7,160 nt of DNA from JADJYF01 sp043782755 (GTDB lineage Bacteria > Pseudomonadota > Gammaproteobacteria > Ga0077536), in contig JAYWAC010000042.1 of NCBI GenBank assembly GCA_043782755.1, positions 1 to 7,160 of the forward strand, read 5' to 3'. Both the position numbers and the translations under genes were made by a program. The notes under the pieces are model-generated. The model saw nothing but the letters and a program-made list of their open reading frames with translations. It searched no databases and was not told the DNA's origin. Of this stretch, positions 4,809 through 7,160 are shown piece after piece (position 1 is the first letter of the stretch; every line of letters starts with the position of its first letter).

Positions 4809-6431
4809 ATGAAACTCAGTGAGCGATGGTTGCGTGAATGGTTCGACCCGGCGGTGGATACGATCGAGATTGCCGAACGCTTAACTATGGCAGGCCTTGA
4901 GATCGAGGGACTGGCTCCGGCCGCACCGCCTTTGAAGGGCGTGATAGTCGCCGAGGTTCGCGACGTCGCGGCGCATCCAGAGTCGGCTCACTTAAACGTT
5001 TGTGCTGTCTTCGACGGTCGCGAAACTCACCAAGTCGTGTGCGGCGCGCGGAATGTGCGGGCTGGCTTGAAGACAGCCTATGCCGTGCCGGGGGCCGAAA
5101 TCGGCGACGGGCGTGCCTTGACCCGCAGTGCCATTCGCGGCATCGATTCGGCTGGCATGTTGTGTTCGGCCAACGAACTCGGTCTCGGCGACGACGCAGG
5201 TGGCATTATTGAATTGCCCGACAGCGCACCCGTCGGCCTCGCGCTGAAAGAATTCATGCAACTCGACGACACGGTGGTGGAGGTCAACCTCACGCCTAAC
5301 CGCGCCGATTGCTTCTGCGTCAGCGGCATCGCGCGCGACTTGGCCGCGCTGTTCGGTGGTCAATTGAAATCTACCGATGTCGCGGCTGTTCCCGCGCGTT
5401 CCGAACAGTCAGTGGATGTTGAGCTCGCTGCGCCGCAGGCCTGTTCGGTCTATGCGGGCCGCGTGATTGCCGGTGTCGATCCCAAGGCGCACACGCCGTT
5501 GTGGATGAGCGAGCGGCTGCGGCGTGCTGGGGTGCGTTGTATTCATCCGTTAGTCGACGTGACCAATTACGTGATGCTCGAATTCGGCCAGCCGATGCAC
5601 GCGTTTGATTTGGATAAGTTGTCGGCGCCCATCGTGGTGCGCGAAGCACATGCCGGCGAACGTATTGCGCTGCTCGACGACAGCGAAGTGGAACTCGCTC
5701 CTGGCAGCCTGTTGATCACCGACCGCAGCGGGCCAATTGCATTGGCCGGCATCATGGGCGGTGCAGGTTCAGCGGTGTCAGAGCAGACCACTAATGTCTT
5801 TCTGGAGAGTGCCTTCTTCGAGCCGATCCGGCTGGCCGGGGCTGCGCGCCGCTATCGCATGCATACTGACGCCTCGCAGCGATTCGAACGCGGCGTGGAT
5901 CCGCGCGGACAGGCCCGTGCCATTGAGCGTGCCACCGAGCTGATTCTCGATATCTGTGGTGGCGTTCCCGGGCCGTGTGCTGTCACACGCAGCGACACTG
6001 TGCGACGCGAACCAGTTGTGATCGAATTCCGTCCGGCAGCGGTGGAACGTCTGCTCGGCGTTGCGGTACCGGAGACGCGTATCGCGTCTATCTTGCGTGG
6101 GCTGGAAATGAAGGTCGACGATACGACCATGCCGTGGCGGATCGATGTTCCATCGTTCCGCTTCGACATAAGCATCGAAGCTGATCTGGTGGAAGAGGTC
6201 GCGCGCATCCAGGGCTACGATTCGATCCCGTCGCGCCTGCCCTTGACCGCCGGCCTGCCGGCGCTAGGCGATGCCATGAGCCCACTCGAAGCGCGCGCCC
6301 GAGGTGTTTTGAGCGTGCGTGGCTATTTCGAGGCGATTACCTATAGCTTTATCGATCCGAGCCTGGCACGAGCCTTTGATCCCGATGTCGAATCAGTTCT
6401 CTTGGCGAATCCGATCTCCAGCGAGATGTAG
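4809..6431 (+). CDS. pheT: Phenylalanine--tRNA ligase beta subunit, 5' part ending at an in-frame amber
   Basis: This part has 540 residues, then TAG; E. coli PheT has 795. From ATG 4809 (MKLSERWLREW, the family N-terminus) it holds: the OB-fold tRNA-binding domain (about 40-150, GVIVAEV...VVCGARNV...AVPGAEIG); the B3/B4 editing domain that hydrolyses Tyr-tRNA-Phe; the B5 domain (about 400-475, ending VEEVARIQGYD); and the start of the catalytic-like B6/B7 module (RGYFEAITYSF). The editing residues match E. coli at an offset of one: H264 (GQPMHAFD), G317 (GIMGG), E333 (NVFLESAFF), T353 and A355 (HTDAS). The stop falls right after NPISSEM, where E. coli continues S-A-M-R. A protein ending here would lack the rest of B6/B7 and the C-terminal domain and should not support PheRS activity. 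The Shine-Dalgarno is weak. An upstream in-frame TTG (4650) lies inside pheS and is rejected. Confidence 0.93.
   Translation: MKLSERWLREWFDPAVDTIEIAERLTMAGLEIEGLAPAAPPLKGVIVAEVRDVAAHPESAHLNVCAVFDGRETHQVVCGARNVRAGLKTAYAVPGAEIGDGRALTRSAIRGIDSAGMLCSANELGLGDDAGGIIELPDSAPVGLALKEFMQLDDTVVEVNLTPNRADCFCVSGIARDLAALFGGQLKSTDVAAVPARSEQSVDVELAAPQACSVYAGRVIAGVDPKAHTPLWMSERLRRAGVRCIHPLVDVTNYVMLEFGQPMHAFDLDKLSAPIVVREAHAGERIALLDDSEVELAPGSLLITDRSGPIALAGIMGGAGSAVSEQTTNVFLESAFFEPIRLAGAARRYRMHTDASQRFERGVDPRGQARAIERATELILDICGGVPGPCAVTRSDTVRREPVVIEFRPAAVERLLGVAVPETRIASILRGLEMKVDDTTMPWRIDVPSFRFDISIEADLVEEVARIQGYDSIPSRLPLTAGLPALGDAMSPLEARARGVLSVRGYFEAITYSFIDPSLARAFDPDVESVLLANPISSEM
6429..6431 (+). other. In-frame amber codon interrupting pheT
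   Basis: Counting from ATG 4809, TAG is codon 541. The codons read GAG ATG TAG GTC TTG CGG, giving SEM-stop-VLR. The residue expected at this point from E. coli (ISVEM-S-AMR) is Ser. A Ser codon TCG differs from TAG by a single C-to-A change. The frame is unchanged on both sides, so there is no frameshift. Confidence 0.95.
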
Positions 6432-7160
6432 GTCTTGCGGCGTTCAATCTGGCCAGGCCTGGCCGCCGCCGCCTTGCACAACCGCAATCGCCAAGTCGAC
6501 GATATCCGTCTGTTCGAGCTTGGCATGGTTTTCCGCCAGGACGCCGCAGCGCTCAACCAGACGCGTCAGCTTGCCGGACTGCGCACCGGCCCGGCGGTAC
6601 GCGTACATTGGTCAGAGCGTGCGCGAGACACGGATTTTTACGATATTAAACAAGATATTGAGGTGTTATTGCAGACCCTGCAGCAGGATGGGATTACGTT
6701 CGCACCTGCCGCTCATCCTGCACTGCATCCCGGACAGACGGCAGCCATCTTGTGCAATGGCGTGACGTTGGGTCACGTGGGCGCTCTCCATCCTGCTATC
6801 GGAGACCTGATGGGGTTCGATAAGCCTCTGTTTCTATTTGAAATAGACTGCGAAGACATGAATGCATCTGTGGCCGCACAATTTCATCCGATTTCAAAAT
6901 TTCCGGCGGTTCGTCGCGACCTTGCGGTAGTGGTTGACGAGTCGATCAGTGCGGCTGCCTGTTTGGATGTTGCGCGCGAAGCCGCCGGCGGATTACTCCG
7001 TAACCTGCAGTTATTTGACGTGTATCGGGGCCAAGGTATTGATTCCGGCAAAAAAAGCCTGACCTTAGGCTTGATTTTTCAGACCCTTTCTAGCACTCTT
7101 ACTGACGACGAGGTCGAGCAGGCGGTAAGGCGCGTGCTCGCGCAGTTGCGTGAGCGCGTT
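6432..7160 (+). CDS. pheT: Phenylalanine--tRNA ligase beta subunit, 3' part after the amber (partial at window end)
   Basis: In the same frame, 243 codons follow without another stop. They read as ordinary PheT: VLRRSIWPGL and LHNRNRQ...IRLFELGMVF (rest of the B6/B7 module), DFYDIKQDIE, ALHPGQTAAI, GHVGALHP, then the FDX-ACB domain (FHPISKFPAVRRDLAVVVDE, LQLFDVYRGQGI, KKSLTLGLIFQ, TLTDDEVEQAV), which has a ferredoxin-like anticodon-binding fold. About 784 codons lie in the window counting from ATG 4809, so only some ten are missing at the right edge. If translated alone, possible restarts are TTG 6435 and ATG 6525, neither with a good Shine-Dalgarno, and the fragment would not be a known functional unit. 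Clean conservation argues that this part was under selection until very recently or still is. Full-length PheT made by readthrough, or a sequence error, explains it best. Confidence 0.85.

Noticed and set aside
6429..7160. Frameshift or genuine gene fission in pheT
   Set aside because: The reading frame is the same on both sides of the TAG, and conserved sequence resumes at the next codon with no gap. The break falls inside a folded module, not between domains.

Overview
The window is a core housekeeping segment of a GC-rich proteobacterium, most likely a gammaproteobacterium. The gene order and the sequences of ThrRS, IF3, L35, L20 and PheRS, which I compared with E. coli from memory, support this. 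I cannot name the family. All recognised genes are on the + strand: the last 30 codons of uvrB, a gene-poor gap, tRNA-Val(GAC), then thrS - infC - rpmI - rplT - pheS - pheT. pheT runs off the right edge, probably about ten codons short of its end.

Region by region: 1-94 is the UvrB C-terminus. Bases 95-426 hold no recognisable gene, only some small inverted repeats and one speculative 57-codon membrane-type ORF (155-328). The tRNA is at 427-503. Bases 504-649 form a structured thrS leader: a long hairpin, a spacer of about 31 nt, then a second hairpin against the Shine-Dalgarno whose loop reads like a tRNA-Thr(CGU) anticodon loop. This matches the layout of the E. coli thrS autoregulatory operator. 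thrS (650-2572) is followed 3 nt later by infC, which must begin at a rare AUA codon. rpmI and rplT follow closely. A strong intrinsic terminator or attenuator (3729-3761) separates rplT from pheS. No Phe-rich leader peptide precedes it, and pheS has no obvious Shine-Dalgarno.

The most unusual feature is in pheT. An in-frame amber codon (TAG, 6429-6431) follows the conserved NPISSEM segment, at the place where E. coli PheT has Ser. The same frame then continues for 243 codons with conserved PheT sequence and no further stop. PheT is essential, so this is a sequence error, a suppressed or readthrough amber, or a genuine lesion.

Together the genes supply translation: two aminoacyl-tRNA synthetases, initiation factor 3, two 50S proteins and a tRNA. 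At least two points look autoregulated: ThrRS on its own leader and IF3 on its own non-canonical start codon. I saw no mobile element, CRISPR array or obviously foreign block, and apart from the points above the region is conventional.
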